Program-made: the position numbers and the translations under genes | The notes under the pieces: model-generated | The model's input: the letters and a program-made list of their open reading frames with translations, nothing else | The model's database searches: none | Told to the model about the DNA's origin: nothing | Assembly: GCF_000585375.1 (NCBI RefSeq) | Contig: NZ_KK073874.1 | Span: 3,348,001 to 3,412,000, forward strand | Origin: Cryptosporangium arvum DSM 44712 | Lineage (GTDB): Bacteria; Actinomycetota; Actinomycetes; Mycobacteriales; Cryptosporangiaceae | DNA: 64,000 bases | Reading direction: 5' to 3' | Shown here: positions 26,288 through 34,924 of the stretch, one piece after another | Numbering within the stretch: the stretch's first letter is position 1 | How the letters are laid out: each line of letters begins with the position of its first letter

Positions 26288-29101
26288 ATGCTGCGATTCA
26301 CGATTCTTGGACCGGTGAGTATCCGGCACGGGGATGCCGAGGCGGAGATCGGCGGGCGGCAGCCCCGGGTGGTGCTCGCGCTGCTGCTGTCGGCGGCCGG
26401 TTCCAGCGTGAGCGTGTCCGAGATCGTCGATACGCTCTGGGAGGAGGATCCGCCCCTCAGTGCGGTGAACGTCGTCCACCGGTTCATCGGGATGTTGCGA
26501 CGCGTGATCGAGCCGGACCTACCGGTGCGGACGGCCGGCAACTACATCGTGCGCAGTGCGGCGGGATACCGGCTCCGGGCCGATGCACAAACGCTGGATC
26601 TGCTTCGCTTCCGGGCGCTGGCCGGCCAAGCGAGACAAACCGTCGAGCCGGATGGGGCGATCCGTCTCTACGCTGAAGCGCTCAGATTGTGGCAGGGACC
26701 GTCGGCCGCCGGGCTCGAGACGGTCTCCCGAATCCATCCAGCCTTTCTCGCGATCGATGCCGAATGCTCACTGGTCGCGCGCGAAGCCGCCGACCTCGCG
26801 CTGCGCCACGGTCTGCTGACCCCGGTGATCCCGGCGTTGCGCCGGGCCGCGCGGCTCAGCCCGTTGGACGAGGCGCTACAGGCGCGACTCGTCCTCGCGT
26901 TGGCGGCCGACGGCAGGCAGTCGGAGGCCATGGCGACGTTTCACGCGGTGCGTCGACGATTGGACGACGAACTGGGCATCGACCCGTCGCCGGAATTGCT
27001 GGACGCGTACGAGCGCCTCCTGCACCAACGAGCCCTACCGCCGTCAGCGCCGGCGGACCGCCCGTCCGTCCCCATGCAGCTGCCGGCCGATCATCCGTTT
27101 TTCAGCGGCCGGGCAGCGGAACTGGTCCGGGCCAGGGCACTCCTCGGAGAGGATCAGCGACAGGCCCGGCCCATCGTCGCGCTGGCGATCGATGGGATGC
27201 CCGGCGTCGGGAAGACCACCTTCGCTGTGCATCTCGGGCACCAATTGACAGCGGACTACCCGGACGGTCAGCTCTATGCCGACCTCCGCGGCTTCAGCGA
27301 CGAGGGTGCGGCGATGGCGCCGGCCGAGGCGCTCCGGGGCTTCCTGGCTTCGCTCGGTGTCCCCCTGTCGGACCTGCCGCCGGAACTGCACGCGCTGGCA
27401 GGGCTCTACCGCAGCATCCTAGCCAATCGGAGAATGCTCATTCTTCTGGACAACTGCCGTGATTACGATCAGGTACGCCATCTGCTGCCGTCCACGCCCG
27501 GGAGTTTGGCGATCGTCACCAGTCGGACTCGGCTGACCGGCCTCATCAGCAGTGGAAGCGGTCAGCCGCTGCCGTTGGACCTGCCGGACAGGGACGAGGC
27601 CAGGACGTTCCTCGCTCGCCGGCTGGGCGGTGAGCGGGTAACCATCGATCACGTCGCGGTGGACACGATCGTCGATCGCAGCGGTCGGTTGCCGCTCGCC
27701 CTGGCGCTCGTGGCGGCGCGGGCCGCGATGGCGCCCGGCACCCCGCTGGCGGAGATCGCGGCCGAGCTCGCCCCGGCCCAGGATTTCGTCGGGTTCGGTC
27801 CCGCTTCGGCAACCCATCTGCGGGCCGTCTTCTCGTGGTCGTACCGCGCGCTGACCGCGGAGGCGGCGCGCCTGTTCCGCCTGCTGCCCCTCCATCCCGG
27901 ACCGGACCTGACCGTGCTCTCGGCCGGTGCCCTCGCCGGCGTCGATACGCGCACCGGGGCCCATCTGCTGGGCGAGTTGACGTCCCACCTGATGGTTCAG
28001 GACAGCGACGGGCGATACCAGGTACACGGTCTGCTGCGCGCCTATGCCGAGTACCTGAGCGAACGACACGACGCTCCGGCGCAGCGCCGGGCGGCGACGC
28101 TTCGAGTGTTCGCGTATTACCAGCACTCGGCGCACGCCGCTCACCTGCGACTGGACCCGCAACTACCGGAGCCGGTTCCGGCCCCGGCCGACGTGACACC
28201 GCTCCAGTTCCGTACTCAGGACGAAGCGATGGCGTGGTTCACTGCTGAGCGGCAGGCGTTGACGGACGTCGTGCGGACGCGAATGGACGACGCCCGCGGG
28301 CTCGCCTGGCGAACCGCCTTGACCATGCAGGACTTTCTGCACTCCAGCGGGCGCACGCCGGACTGGGTCGACATCGCCCACGCCGGTCTGGACGCAGCGA
28401 CCCTCGACGGTGACGTCGGGGGTCAGGCCCGTCTACTGCGCAGCCGGGCGGGGGCGCTGTTCATGCTCCGTGACTTCGGGGGTGCCCTGAGGCACCTTCG
28501 CCGGGCCCGTCGTATCGTCGAGTCGGTAGGGGACGACGCCCAGCTGGCCGCCATCGATATCAATGCTGCCTACGTGCGCGGCGCGCAGCGCCGCTACGCC
28601 GATGCGGTCGGGCACGGCGAGCACGCGCTGGCCGCCTATCGGCGTCTCGGTGACGTCCGGAATCAGGCTGCCGCGCTGCGTGTCATCGCCGCGAACATCG
28701 CCGGCGAGGGGCGGCGGGACGAGGCGGTCCGGCTGCTGCGTGAAGCGCTGACGCTGTCGAACAGTGTCGACGACACCAGAGGCGCCGGCCACTGCTGGGA
28801 TCTGCTCGGCACGATTCACCGGCAGGTCGGCGACCGTCGGAGCGCCGTCGTTCACTGGCATCGCGCGGCAGCGAACTACCGCCGGGCGGGGGCTCCCGCA
28901 GCCCGGGCCGCGGTGCTGCTGGCGATCGGTGACCTGCACGAACAGAGCGGCGATCGTGGGGCCGGCCGGGCGGCCTGGATCGAGGCACGCGCCGCGCTCG
29001 GCGATTCGGCTGGCCCTTTGGCCCGCGTCGTGCAGTCGCGGCTCGTCGTCAACGCCCCGCTCACACTGGACCCACACTGGTTCGGCACTGCACCTTCCTA
29101 G
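26288..29101 (+). CDS. SARP/AfsR-type regulator (winged helix, BTAD, NB-ARC, TPR)
   Basis: 937 residues. Residues 1-95 are an OmpR-type winged helix (QPRVVLALLL, VNVVHRFIGMLRRVIEP). About 103-250 is the bacterial transcriptional activator domain ending in DDELGIDPSPELLDAYERLL. An NB-ARC ATPase has Walker A GMPGVGKTT near 303-311 and RMLILLDNCRD as Walker B. From about 710 there are TPR repeats. AfsR-like proteins activate antibiotic or secondary-metabolite genes in response to phosphorylation, ATP or ligands. It is preceded by a 17-codon coupled ORF and followed by two hydrolase genes on the same strand. Confidence 0.9.
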   Translation: MLRFTILGPVSIRHGDAEAEIGGRQPRVVLALLLSAAGSSVSVSEIVDTLWEEDPPLSAVNVVHRFIGMLRRVIEPDLPVRTAGNYIVRSAAGYRLRADAQTLDLLRFRALAGQARQTVEPDGAIRLYAEALRLWQGPSAAGLETVSRIHPAFLAIDAECSLVAREAADLALRHGLLTPVIPALRRAARLSPLDEALQARLVLALAADGRQSEAMATFHAVRRRLDDELGIDPSPELLDAYERLLHQRALPPSAPADRPSVPMQLPADHPFFSGRAAELVRARALLGEDQRQARPIVALAIDGMPGVGKTTFAVHLGHQLTADYPDGQLYADLRGFSDEGAAMAPAEALRGFLASLGVPLSDLPPELHALAGLYRSILANRRMLILLDNCRDYDQVRHLLPSTPGSLAIVTSRTRLTGLISSGSGQPLPLDLPDRDEARTFLARRLGGERVTIDHVAVDTIVDRSGRLPLALALVAARAAMAPGTPLAEIAAELAPAQDFVGFGPASATHLRAVFSWSYRALTAEAARLFRLLPLHPGPDLTVLSAGALAGVDTRTGAHLLGELTSHLMVQDSDGRYQVHGLLRAYAEYLSERHDAPAQRRAATLRVFAYYQHSAHAAHLRLDPQLPEPVPAPADVTPLQFRTQDEAMAWFTAERQALTDVVRTRMDDARGLAWRTALTMQDFLHSSGRTPDWVDIAHAGLDAATLDGDVGGQARLLRSRAGALFMLRDFGGALRHLRRARRIVESVGDDAQLAAIDINAAYVRGAQRRYADAVGHGEHALAAYRRLGDVRNQAAALRVIAANIAGEGRRDEAVRLLREALTLSNSVDDTRGAGHCWDLLGTIHRQVGDRRSAVVHWHRAAANYRRAGAPAARAAVLLAIGDLHEQSGDRGAGRAAWIEARAALGDSAGPLARVVQSRLVVNAPLTLDPHWFGTAPS

Positions 29102-29137
29102 CGTCGTTCTCGACAGCCACTAGGTCGGGAGGCACCA

Positions 29138-30088
29138 GTGTCCGAAGTCGTTCTGGAAGCGGCCGCACAGGAGTTCGCGGATGCCACGTCCAAGCCGCCG
29201 TTCATCTATCAACTCTCGCCGGTCGAGGCCCGCAAAGTTCTCGACGACGTTCAAGCGGGCCCGGTCGACGCGCCGCCCGTGGACGACGAGTGGGTTCTCG
29301 TGCCCGCGTCGGTGGGTGACGTCCGCGTGCGCATCGTGAAGCCGCAGGGCGCCAGCGGTGCACTCCCGGTCGTCCTCTACATCCACGGGGGTGGCTGGGT
29401 GCTCGGCAATGCCGGTACCCACGACCGGCTCGTCCGGGAGTTCGCGGTCGGGAGCGACGCCGCCGTCGTCTTCGTCGAGTACACGCCGTCGCCGGACGCG
29501 CACTACCCGGTGGCGATCGAACAGGCCTACGCGACGGCCCGCTGGGTGGTCGCCGAGGGCGCCGCCCACGGCCTGGACGCCACCCGGATGGCTGTCGCCG
29601 GTGACTCGGTCGGCGGCAACATGACCGCGGCGGTCGCGATCCTCGCGAAGCAGCGGGGCGACGTCACGTTCGTCCACCAGTCGATGTACTACCCGGTCAC
29701 CGATGCCCGGCAGAACACCGAGAGCTACCGCACGTTCGCCGACGGGCCGTTCCTCACCGCCGCCGGAATGGCGTGGTTCTGGGACAACTACGCCCCTGAC
29801 CACTCGGTGCGCTCCGAGATCACCGCGTCGCCCAACCTGGCCTCGCCGGAGGACCTCGCCGGTCTGCCCCCGGCGTTCCTTCTCGTCGACGAGGCCGACG
29901 TGCTCCGCGACGAGGGAGAGGCGTACGCCGGCAAGCTGCGCGCCGCCGGCGTGCCGGTCACGACGGTCCGCTACGACGGCATCAGCCACGACTTCATGAT
30001 GCTCAATCCGCTGAAGGACACGCACGCCGCGAAGGGCGCCACCGCCCAGGCGATCGCGGTGTTGCGGCAGGCACTGGGGCGGGCCTGA
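29138..30088 (+). CDS. Alpha/beta hydrolase, HSL-type esterase
   Basis: 316 residues from a GTG. Oxyanion motif YIHGGGWVLGN (about 86-96), nucleophile AGDSVGGN, acid in LVDEADVLRDEGE and histidine in GISHDFMM give the triad of abhydrolase_3 (hormone-sensitive-lipase family). Likely hydrolyses short-chain or substituted esters. It lies 36 bases after the SARP gene and only 1 base before the next hydrolase gene, so these three probably form one transcript. Confidence 0.88.
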   Translation: MSEVVLEAAAQEFADATSKPPFIYQLSPVEARKVLDDVQAGPVDAPPVDDEWVLVPASVGDVRVRIVKPQGASGALPVVLYIHGGGWVLGNAGTHDRLVREFAVGSDAAVVFVEYTPSPDAHYPVAIEQAYATARWVVAEGAAHGLDATRMAVAGDSVGGNMTAAVAILAKQRGDVTFVHQSMYYPVTDARQNTESYRTFADGPFLTAAGMAWFWDNYAPDHSVRSEITASPNLASPEDLAGLPPAFLLVDEADVLRDEGEAYAGKLRAAGVPVTTVRYDGISHDFMMLNPLKDTHAAKGATAQAIAVLRQALGRA

Positions 30089-30089
30089 C

Positions 30090-30800
30090 ATGGCTTCGAA
30101 GCCCACCGTCGTGCTGGTCCACGGTGCGTTTGCCGACTCCAGCGGATGGGGCGGCACGATCGTGCGGTTGCTGGAGACCGGCTATTCGGTCGTCGCCGCG
30201 TCGAACCCGCTGCGTAGCGCCGCTACTGACGCCGCGCAGGTGCGGGCACTCGTCGACAGCATCGACGGACCGGTCGTGCTGGTCGGGCACTCGTACGGCG
30301 GTGTCGTCGTCTCGGCTGCCTCGGTCGGGGCACGGAACGTCCGGGCGCTGGTCTTCGTGGCGGCGTTCGCTCCCGCGAACGACGAAAGCGCAGCGACACT
30401 GTCGTCGCTGTACCCGGGCAGCACGCTCGGCGACGCGCTACGACCGGTGCAACTTCCGGACGGCGATCAGGATCTGTATATCGACCAGGAGCGCTTCCAC
30501 GCGCAATTCTGTGCGGACGTCCCAGACGACCTGGCGACACTGATGGCCGCGACCCAGCGTCCGATCACGGCCGGCGCGTTGAACGAGGCCGTCACTGGGC
30601 CGCAGGGGTGGGAATCGCTTTCGAGCTACTTCCTGATCGCCGGCGCCGACCGGAACATCCCTGCGCCGGCGCAGCACTTCATGGCCGAGCGCGCGAAAGG
30701 CGTCGTCCGTGAGGTGGCGAACGGCTCGCACGCGGTGTTCGTCGCGCACCCCGACGTGACCGCATCGCTCATCGACCGGGCCGCGGGCGAGTCGGCCTAG
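30090..30800 (+). CDS. Alpha/beta hydrolase (MES/salicylate-esterase-like)
   Basis: 236 residues. N-terminal VVLVHGAFADSSGW, nucleophile GHSYGG (S68) and the late NGSHAVFVAHPD histidine region fit the small alpha/beta hydrolases related to methyl-ester esterases, which bacteria often carry next to oxidoreductases. The substrate is unknown. It is coupled to the upstream esterase (1-base gap) and followed by a strong hairpin. Confidence 0.85.
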   Translation: MASKPTVVLVHGAFADSSGWGGTIVRLLETGYSVVAASNPLRSAATDAAQVRALVDSIDGPVVLVGHSYGGVVVSAASVGARNVRALVFVAAFAPANDESAATLSSLYPGSTLGDALRPVQLPDGDQDLYIDQERFHAQFCADVPDDLATLMAATQRPITAGALNEAVTGPQGWESLSSYFLIAGADRNIPAPAQHFMAERAKGVVREVANGSHAVFVAHPDVTASLIDRAAGESA

Positions 30801-30807
30801 CGATCCC

Positions 30808-30839
30808 AGGGGTGGCGGGCGATGCCTCCCGCCACCCCT
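30808..30839 (+). terminator. Hairpin terminator after the hydrolase pair
   Basis: Perfect 12-base arms (AGGGGTGGCGGG and complement) with an 8-base loop, 7 bases after the stop. It covers an ATG at 30822 that would otherwise look like the start of the next gene. Confidence 0.6.
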
Positions 30840-30851
30840 CGGTGGGTAACT

Positions 30852-31145
30852 GTGGACGAACTAGATGCATCGCTGCTACCGCTACTCGACCGCCTGACGC
30901 CGCACGAGCAGGTCGCGTATGTCCTCCGCGAGGCGTTCGCCTGGCCCTACCAGCACATCGGCGTAGGGCTGGGACTCCCGGAGTGGACCGTCAGGCAGGT
31001 CGTTCGCCGCGCGAGGGCGCGGCTCGAGGACCTGCCCTGGGTCCGTCCTCCGGTGACCGCGACGAGCGTGCTCCACGCGGCCCTCGCCGAGGCCGACCGG
31101 ACCGGCGACCCCTCGGTGCTCATTGCTCTCGCCCATGCGTCGTGA
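30852..31145 (+). CDS. Sigma-70 region 4-like protein lacking region 2
   Basis: 97 residues from the GTG at 30852 (GGTGGG 6 bases upstream). The in-frame ATG at 30822 lies inside the terminator hairpin and is rejected. DELDASLLPLLDRLTPHEQVAYVLREAFAWPYQHIGVGLGLPEWTVRQVVRRARARL is a sigma region 4 HTH of the SigJ-like ECF type. The rest (TSVLHAALAEADRTGDPSVLIALA) resembles the start of the SnoaL-like tail of such sigma factors. Region 2 is absent, so it may be a remnant or a small anti-/co-regulator. It is 10 bases before the sigma factor gene. Confidence 0.55.
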   Translation: MDELDASLLPLLDRLTPHEQVAYVLREAFAWPYQHIGVGLGLPEWTVRQVVRRARARLEDLPWVRPPVTATSVLHAALAEADRTGDPSVLIALAHAS

Positions 31146-31155
31146 AAGGACGGAC

Positions 31156-31965
31156 ATGACCATCGCGCCGATCGCCCCCTCGGAGGGCGACACCGAGGAC
31201 CCCGACTACTCAGACCATTCCGCGGTCGCACCGCTGTTTCGTCGCTTCGCGGCGCTGACCGACGTTTCATCAGAGAAAGCCCTGCTCCGCGAGCGGCTGA
31301 TCCTCATCCACCTACCCTTGGCCGAGCACCTCGCGCAGCGATTCTCCCGGCGTGGCGAACCGGTCGACGACCTGGTCCAGGTAGCTCGGCTGGGCCTGCT
31401 GAAAGCTGTGGATCGCTTCGATCCTCGCCGCGACGTACCGTTTCTGGGCTTCGCCGTACCGACGATCGCCGGAGAGATCCGGCGCTACTTCCGCGATCAC
31501 GCGTGGTACGTCCGGCCGCCCAGACGGCTCCAGGAGCTGCACCTTCGCCTCAACACGGCGTCCACGGAAATGTTCCAACGCGATCACCGCGCACCGACAG
31601 CTCGCACGCTCGCCGAGCACCTCGGCCTGCCCACCGACGAGGTGCACGAGGGACTACAGCTGACGAATTCCTACGCGCCGCTGCCGCTGGACGCTCCCTC
31701 GTCGGCGGGATCCGACGGCCCGTCGGTGATCGAGTCGCTCGGTGCACTCGACGAAGCGCTGGCCCTGGTCGACAACCGTGAGGCGTTGAAGCGGCTCATC
31801 GCCGACCTGCCCGAGCGGGAGCGCCGAATCCTCGGCCTGCGGTTCTTCGACGAGCGGACCCAATCCCAGATTGCTTCCGACATTGGCGTCTCCCAGATGC
31901 AGGTCTCCCGTCTGCTCTCGGCAACGCTCACCCGCCTCCGCCGGCAAATCCTGGCCGACGCCTGA
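31156..31965 (+). CDS. SigB/SigF-type RNA polymerase sigma factor
   Basis: 269 residues from the ATG at 31156 with an AAAGGA site. Region 2 (EPVDDLVQVARLGLLKAVDRFDPRRDVPFLGFAVPTIAGEIRRYFRDHAWYVRPPRRLQEL), region 3 and region 4 (LPERERRILGLRFFDERTQSQIASDIGVSQMQVSRLLSATLTRLR) match the general-stress SigB/SigF subfamily. These direct core polymerase to stress promoters and are normally held by RsbW-type anti-sigma factors. None is encoded nearby. It is followed after 15 bases by a DUF4331 gene. Confidence 0.9.
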   Translation: MTIAPIAPSEGDTEDPDYSDHSAVAPLFRRFAALTDVSSEKALLRERLILIHLPLAEHLAQRFSRRGEPVDDLVQVARLGLLKAVDRFDPRRDVPFLGFAVPTIAGEIRRYFRDHAWYVRPPRRLQELHLRLNTASTEMFQRDHRAPTARTLAEHLGLPTDEVHEGLQLTNSYAPLPLDAPSSAGSDGPSVIESLGALDEALALVDNREALKRLIADLPERERRILGLRFFDERTQSQIASDIGVSQMQVSRLLSATLTRLRRQILADA

Positions 31966-31980
31966 CCACCCGGAGAAGAA

Positions 31981-32880
31981 ATGTCGCACCACCTCGACTC
32001 ACCCCTGTCCCGGCGCGATCCGCGGCTCAACATCACCGACCAGTACCTTTTCGATGACCGCGACGGGACGGTCTTCGTCCTCAACACCCGCACATCGCTG
32101 GCCGGCGACACGGCACCAACGGGATTTCACGAGGAAGGCCGCTACGAGTTCCGAATCCACCTGGACGGTGCCGAAATCGAGAATCTGACCTTCCGCTTCG
32201 CCTTCGACGAGGAAGGGAATGGACTGCAACCGTACCGCCTGTGCCGTCTGGAGGGCGATGACGCGGCGGACGACGGTGCGACCGGCACCGAGATCCTCTA
32301 CGGGCACACGGACCGGACGAGCGACTCGCCCGACGGCATACAGGCCTGGGCCGGGCGTGCACTCGACCCGTTCTACCTCGACCTCGGTCAACTCGACCTG
32401 GTCAACCGGTTGATCCTGCGAGGCGCGGATTCGGATCCGACGGAATACAAAGCGGTCAACACCTTCGCCGGGGCGACCGTGCAGAGCATCGTCCTGCGTG
32501 TTCCTCACCGGGACCGGGCGCTCTTCGCCGAGCGCGACATCCGGGTGTGGAGCACCACCCGGCTCGCGACCGACGCCGGGGGATGGCGGCAGATCGGTCG
32601 GGCCGGTCTGCCGACCCGCCCAGAGGCATACGCGGACCGCGTCGTCGACCGGATCATGCCGGACACGCTGCCCTATCGGGTCGGCAGCCCGGCCACGTTC
32701 GGCTTCTCGGTATTCAATGGCCGCCACCTCGCCGACAATGCCCCCGAGGTGATGTTCTCCCTGGCCATGAATTCCGCGATCAGTACCGGCCTGGCACCCG
32801 CGTCGGCGGTTGAGACGCGATCCCCGCGCTTCCCCTTCGTGGTGCCGGCGGGGGACGCCAGCCGACGGCGAGATGGGTAA
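31981..32880 (+). CDS. DUF4331 family protein
   Basis: 299 residues with the ribosome site GGAGAAGAA before the ATG. MSHHLDSPLSRRDPRLNITDQYLF is the hallmark start of DUF4331 proteins, and APEVMFSLAMNSAISTGLAP near the end is also typical. It is slightly shorter than most members, the last 15 residues looking irregular. Function is unknown; members accompany redox or stress genes. It is almost certainly co-transcribed with the sigma factor. Confidence 0.85.
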   Translation: MSHHLDSPLSRRDPRLNITDQYLFDDRDGTVFVLNTRTSLAGDTAPTGFHEEGRYEFRIHLDGAEIENLTFRFAFDEEGNGLQPYRLCRLEGDDAADDGATGTEILYGHTDRTSDSPDGIQAWAGRALDPFYLDLGQLDLVNRLILRGADSDPTEYKAVNTFAGATVQSIVLRVPHRDRALFAERDIRVWSTTRLATDAGGWRQIGRAGLPTRPEAYADRVVDRIMPDTLPYRVGSPATFGFSVFNGRHLADNAPEVMFSLAMNSAISTGLAPASAVETRSPRFPFVVPAGDASRRRDG

Positions 32881-32920
32881 CGCGAGCTTGTCGAGCGCCC
32901 TCCGGAGCCCACCTCGTCGA

Positions 32921-32948
32921 GCGGAGCGCGCCAGTCGGCGCGCTCCGC
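32921..32948 (+). terminator. Hairpin terminator after DUF4331
   Basis: Perfect 12-base arms (GCGGAGCGCGCC and complement) with a 4-base loop, 40 bases after the DUF4331 stop. Confidence 0.6.
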
Positions 32949-33101
32949 CCAGGACGGTTCGAGTGGCCGGAACACGTCACGCTGACTGGCGTTGTACGGC
33001 GGTCGACGGCCAGCAGCCGTCCGCGGACTTCGAGGAAGTCGACGAGACCCGTATCCGTGCTCATGCCGCGGACGCTAGGAAGCGGCAGTGCCGAACGAGT
33101 G

Positions 33102-34296
33102 TCAGTCGCCGGCGGCCCGTTGCCGCAGGGCATTGCGCGCGGTGACCTGCTGTGTGGTTACGACGGCTTCCGAGCGGGTCCGGCCCAGAAAGCTGATAGC
33201 CCAGCGCAGCAGGACGGTCACCTTGTTGCGTAAGCCGTACAGGTACCAGATGTGCACGCCCGACTAGATGAACCAGCCAATGGCGCCGCTGAGCCGGACC
33301 CGACCGAGATCGGCGATGGCGGAGAATCGCGACACTGCCGCCAGGTTGCCCTTGTCGAAGTAGGAAAACGGTTTGCCCAGACGCTTACCGGCCAGCCGTC
33401 GGGCGATGACGCGACCCGCTACCGCCCGCCTTGAATCGCGACCTGAGCCACCCCGGGTAGCCGGTCCAGGCTCATGGCCTCGCCGAGGACGAAGATCTCG
33501 GGATGACCCGGCACCGTGAGGTCGGGGTCGACCAGGATCCGCCCGGCCCGGTCGATCGGGGCCGCCAGTAGTTGCGGCGAGGCGGACGTCCACGCCGATC
33601 CGGAGCAGCCGTCGTTCCGCTTCGGCGGACAGCCGTGGGTCGAAGGTGGGCAGGACCCGATCGACCGCGTCGAGCAGGACGATGCGCGCCCGGCGCGGGT
33701 CGATGTGCCGGTACTGACCGGGGAGCGTGCGGTGGGCGATCTCGGCGATCTGTCCGGCCATCTCCACGCCGGTAGGGCCGCCACCGACGATCGCAGACGT
33801 CAGCCGGTGGTCCCGCTCGGCGAGGTCGGTACTGAGCTCGGCCATCTCGAACGCGCTGAACACCCGTCCGCGGATCTCGAGCGCGTCGTCGACCGTCTTC
33901 AGGCCCGGGGCGTAGGTTGGCGTACTCGTCGTGCCCGAAGTACGACTGCGTGGCGCCGGCGGCGACGATGAGCGTGTCATAGTCGACCTGGTAAGTGGAC
34001 GCGCCGTCGGACGCGGGCATCGTGACGTTCCTGGCCGCCGGGTCCACGTCGGTGACGGTGCCGAGCACGAACTCGGTGTTCTTCTGGCGCCGGACGACTT
34101 CCCGCACCGGAACGGCGACCTCGCCGGGGGACAGGATGCCGGCGGCCACCTGGTAGATGAGCGGCTCGAAGACATGGGGATTGGTCCCGTTTATCATGGT
34201 GACGTCCGCCGGAGCCCGCTTGAGTGTCCGGGCGGCATACAGGCCGCCGAAACCGGCGCCGACGATCACGACGCGGTGCCGTACCTGCTCTGCCAT
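33102..34296 (-). pseudogene. Type II NADH dehydrogenase (NDH-2), frameshifted
   Basis: Reads as one NDH-2-like flavoprotein broken by at least two frameshifts and an in-frame TAG. Segment 1 from the ATG at 34296 has the FAD loop VVIVGAGFGGLYAARTL and VFEPLIYQVAAGILSPGEV. Segment 2 in another frame has SAIVGGGPTGVEMAGQIAEI (the NADH loop). Segment 3 has IDRAGRILVDPDLTVPGHPEIFVLG. A last segment, GKPFSYFDKGNLAAVSRFSAI...GAIGWFI, is stopped by TAG, after which WYLYGLRNKVTVLLRWAISF continues in frame. The intact enzyme would pass electrons from NADH to quinone at the membrane. It could also reflect sequencing errors. Confidence 0.8.
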
Positions 34297-34406
34297 GGTG
34301 GTGCTCCGCATCCGTCGGCGCTGGTGACCCTGTGGGTTAGACGCCGAAGGAGTTCCCGATGTGACGCGTCACTGGATTCGCACTGGGCGCTCCTAGCGTT
34401 GTCGTC

Positions 34407-34799
34407 ATGACTGATGAGGCAGCCCAGAACCCCCTGACCGTCCTGCAGAAGGTGCAGCCGCCCTTCGTGCCGGCCGACGCGGAAGGCGTCACCTTCACCA
34501 TCGAGTATCCGCCGGGCCACCCTGGTGCCGCGCCCCACCGCCACCCCGGACCTGCCTTCGGTTACGTACTCGAGGGCGAGATGCGTTTCGAGCTCGAAGG
34601 CGAACCCGAGCGCGTGATCCGCGCCGGTGAGGCCTTCTTCGAGCCCGGCGGAGACGTCATCCACTACCAGGACGGCAACCACAGCGACAGCACTCGGCTG
34701 CGGTTCCTGGTGACGTTGCTCTGTCCGCCGGGTGCACCGATGCTGACGTTCGTCGAGGAGTCGGAACTCGCGGCCCGCCGGGCACGCCGGATCTTCTAA
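34407..34799 (+). CDS. Cupin domain protein
   Basis: 130 residues. A single cupin barrel: PGHPGAAPHRHPGPAFGYVLEGEMRFELEG carries the metal-binding G-x5-H-x-H-x3-E-like motif 1, and FEPGGDVIHYQDGNHSD motif 2 with the last histidine. Such small cupins bind a metal and act as oxygenases, isomerases or sensors. The function of this one is unknown. It lies upstream of a cupin remnant and the MerR regulator. Confidence 0.82.
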   Translation: MTDEAAQNPLTVLQKVQPPFVPADAEGVTFTIEYPPGHPGAAPHRHPGPAFGYVLEGEMRFELEGEPERVIRAGEAFFEPGGDVIHYQDGNHSDSTRLRFLVTLLCPPGAPMLTFVEESELAARRARRIF

Positions 34800-34891
34800 C
34801 TGCCGGCGAGTTCGCGGTCATCACCCAGGAGCGGCACGAGCTGGTCGCCCTGGAGGATTCCGTGGTGCTGCTCACCGTGGCCGTGCCTTGA
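34800..34891 (+). pseudogene. C-terminal remnant of another cupin
   Basis: Just after the cupin stop, the + frame from about 34805 reads GEFAVITQERHELVALEDSVVLLTVAVP and stops at 34891. This is the usual end of a small cupin (a PPxxxHxxxALEDSVVLLTV pattern). The front of this second cupin is missing, so one gene was probably lost by deletion. Confidence 0.5.
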
Positions 34892-34918
34892 CCTGAAGCG
34901 CTTCAACTTCTGCAGACT
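34888..34918 (+). promoter_or_regulatory. MerR-type promoter with 19-bp spacer and central palindrome
   Basis: A -35 TTGACC (34888-34893) and -10 CAGACT (34913-34918) are separated by 19 bases, the overlong spacer typical of MerR-regulated promoters. The spacer starts with the perfect palindrome TGAAGCGCTTCA (34894-34905). The MerR ATG at 34925 is 7 bases after the -10, so the message would be leaderless. Confidence 0.6.
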
Positions 34919-34924
34919 CAGGGC

